Assembly (NCBI GenBank): GCA_002338655.1
Contig: DDIU01000016.1
Span: 1-64,000, forward strand
DNA length: 64,000 nt
Source of the DNA: Flammeovirgaceae bacterium UBA1842
GTDB taxonomy: Bacteria > Bacteroidota > Bacteroidia > Cytophagales > Cyclobacteriaceae
Direction: 5' to 3'
Position numbers and translations under genes: made by a program. The notes beneath the pieces are model-generated. The model made no database searches and had not been told where the DNA came from. It worked only from the letters and a program-made list of their open reading frames with translations. Positions 63,601 through 64,000 of this stretch are shown here, piece after piece (positions within the stretch are counted from its first letter, which is position 1; each line of letters begins with the position of its first letter).

Positions 63601-64000
63601 AACAGACTATGACTTTTATGGATTATTTGATTATCCATCAACTCCGGTACTGTATAGTGTCGTGAATGTATTCGATGGTAAGAATACAAATAACACAGAC
63701 TATCATACGAAACAAGTGTATGAATTTATTACTCCAAATCAATCGATGATAACAAAACAAGAAAATATTTTATTTGATGATCATGTTAATGGAGTCAACA
63801 CTATTGAGTATTTACAAAAATCGCTTTTCAATATAGATATTAAATCAAGTTCAATAGGGAAGCCCTCATCAATCAATATATTTGACAATAATGATTTGCT
63901 AAAGTTTAACACTTCATTGATATATTCTGATGATTTGATAAATTCTGACTACCCTCACCAAGGCGTATTTACAGAAGGATCATTTTTAATTGAAAGAGTG
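60620..64000 (+). CDS. Very large secreted RHS/YD-type protein, N-terminal 1127 codons (runs off window)
   Basis: The frame is open from the ATG at 60620 to the last base with no stop. The signal peptide ends near residue 33 (PTITLA). The mature N-terminus carries VDLLTGDFTYRLPAVVIPGP, FSMPLSYKAG and EASWVGLGWSLNAGAITR, hallmarks of Bacteroidota RHS/SpvB-type secreted proteins. Later segments fit the family: FVDRNENGQVDEEDWGYWV (calcium-binding dockerin-like loop), SLNKVTNPLGNDLEIEYERD and RVKSIQSTNG. Such proteins usually end in an RHS core and a variable toxin or enzyme, beyond this window. It is the third gene of an operon with an OmpH/Skp-like chaperone and a lipoprotein. Confidence 0.85.
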   Translation, partial: MRIIRLKFVTRFLSVFFILLFLNSLLAPTITLALTNGPHQPEYTAYEEPGQQDMVDLLTGDFTYRLPAVVIPGPEGGFSMPLSYKAGIGLDQEASWVGLGWSLNAGAITRNVVEYPDDASGEVFQIHRTNDDLARGWTGSIPGIGSIGWNNNDGHTGRLSVLGLVGFSYNNGSVTAGNLFGVEFNKNGVAPNPLRTVSAILTISTYGTASGYVEAAKQAAVQVAIEAAATAAIGVSSPSIGPQGFWKLSKSTDKRLFYTNYKYYLDQTRYEDMYGVLHLGEMKRYYYDIENPRVYTSAFDTDGVTPVYLNDGANIEENGAASDMYYDFDGTSSYVSSSSPTSLAKDRYSVMGPGISGSIEPYRLDIGTLSFPRQMKNDHVRIAMLPWKSRAWPESYKPQFRYRSSTANAYYHHVGGTGTSSNYTFDLDNINFGIEHEVNSNSKLAYRTSDPSLPEYYNFGSSGAKTEAPREGLSYLGLSQEKNVEWYTNNDIITGNATGFMDCFSTQGRETSLDLNSEFGIAYNAWQENTNTLKIGVTSVEYLEVGDFVRIDGKALGSNLVIYDFNLTNIEITEVGTDYLVFDADIPDYIYSGKIYSSKIRVNSNTIGGYSITREDGQTYHYALPIYDWNDYTYIEDVNDADNVTTLNRMEPFPSAWLLTSITGSDFVDRNENGQVDEEDWGYWVKFDYGKFSNNYQWRTPYEGMIKSDDGESWTYQSGQRQQYYLNSIQTRTHMGLFIKDVKLDGRDADVNAPSSSMLLDEFVLLKNQDYESLVSMGFSPGNNTTHTQLTTISDNMTTVIDKDDFTPLQRNYLYQNQLARVKFNYDYSLAKNTTNSFSISSGVKTGVDTIGKLTLNSISIYGRNNIKTAPDYLFFYGYNPEYDKDKWDGWGYYNSNGTSAHDTHQSSNIDQDGYAWSLNKVTNPLGNDLEIEYERDRYTSISGNSIPEKKGEGIRVKSIQSTNGIQSFKTRYEYTNSGVSSGVVAQEPAYIKQTDYDFYGLFDYPSTPVLYSVVNVFDGKNTNNTDYHTKQVYEFITPNQSMITKQENILFDDHVNGVNTIEYLQKSLFNIDIKSSSIGKPSSINIFDNNDLLKFNTSLIYSDDLINSDYPHQGVFTEGSFLIERV

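Noticed and set aside
1..64000. tRNA or rRNA genes
   Set aside because: No cloverleaf-like segment or conserved rRNA stretch was found in the intergenic gaps by eye; a covariance search would be decisive.

Overview
The window is a stretch of a Bacteroidota chromosome, most likely from the order Cytophagales. The evidence is the moderate A+T content, weak or absent Shine-Dalgarno sites, promoter -7 boxes of the TAnnTTTG type, many short lipoprotein signal peptides, and families restricted to this phylum (DUF4905, DUF4296, DUF3822, DUF6263-like, GIN-domain lipoproteins, TIGR02757). No rRNA, tRNA or CRISPR array was seen.

Layout. Positions 1-1367 are a complete IS4-type insertion sequence that has cut a lipoprotein gene inside its signal peptide. 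Positions 2.1-8.4 kb hold housekeeping and surface genes: mnmA, an orphan PIN-domain protein, a purple-acid-phosphatase-like lipoprotein, an LtaS-like membrane sulfatase-fold enzyme and a family III CoA transferase. Positions 8.5-24.2 kb are a nearly complete division and cell-wall (dcw) operon in the order mraZ-rsmH-ftsL-ftsI-murE-mraY-murD-ftsW-murG-murC-ftsQ-ftsA-ftsZ. It has a recognisable MraZ operator and promoter in front and an intrinsic terminator behind; murF and ddl are absent.

Positions 24.3-31.1 kb are more variable. A TPR sensor kinase with a LytTR regulator and a divergent PKD-domain lipoprotein lie between two clusters of a ~148-bp hairpin-rich repeat. Positions 31.1-35.2 kb carry a second phosphoesterase, a divergent old-yellow-enzyme/pirin pair around a near-palindrome, and a small-protein/nucleotidyltransferase pair. 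Positions 35.2-39.7 kb (minus strand) form an envelope operon (NfeD-like protease, kdsB, PagL-like lipid A deacylase, GIN lipoprotein, FMN reductase).

Positions 39.7-53 kb hold mixed core genes (LysM-DPBB protein, TIGR02757, pyrE, two Nudix hydrolases, coaD, DUF3822, thioesterase, RecD-like helicase, DUF1573, YggS). They also hold a translationally coupled GH3-type acyl-amido synthetase and LysE-type exporter. A decayed parDE toxin-antitoxin locus follows. Positions 53.3-56.1 kb are a Bat-type VWA/DUF58 operon without moxR, and 56.3-59.0 kb are a DUF4296 lipoprotein and mutS2. After a ~500-bp A+T-rich gap comes a compact set: a Skp/OmpH-like chaperone, a small lipoprotein, and the first 1127 codons of a very large secreted RHS/YD-type protein that runs off the end of the window. 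This last set and the GH3-LysE pair are the best candidates for under-described systems.
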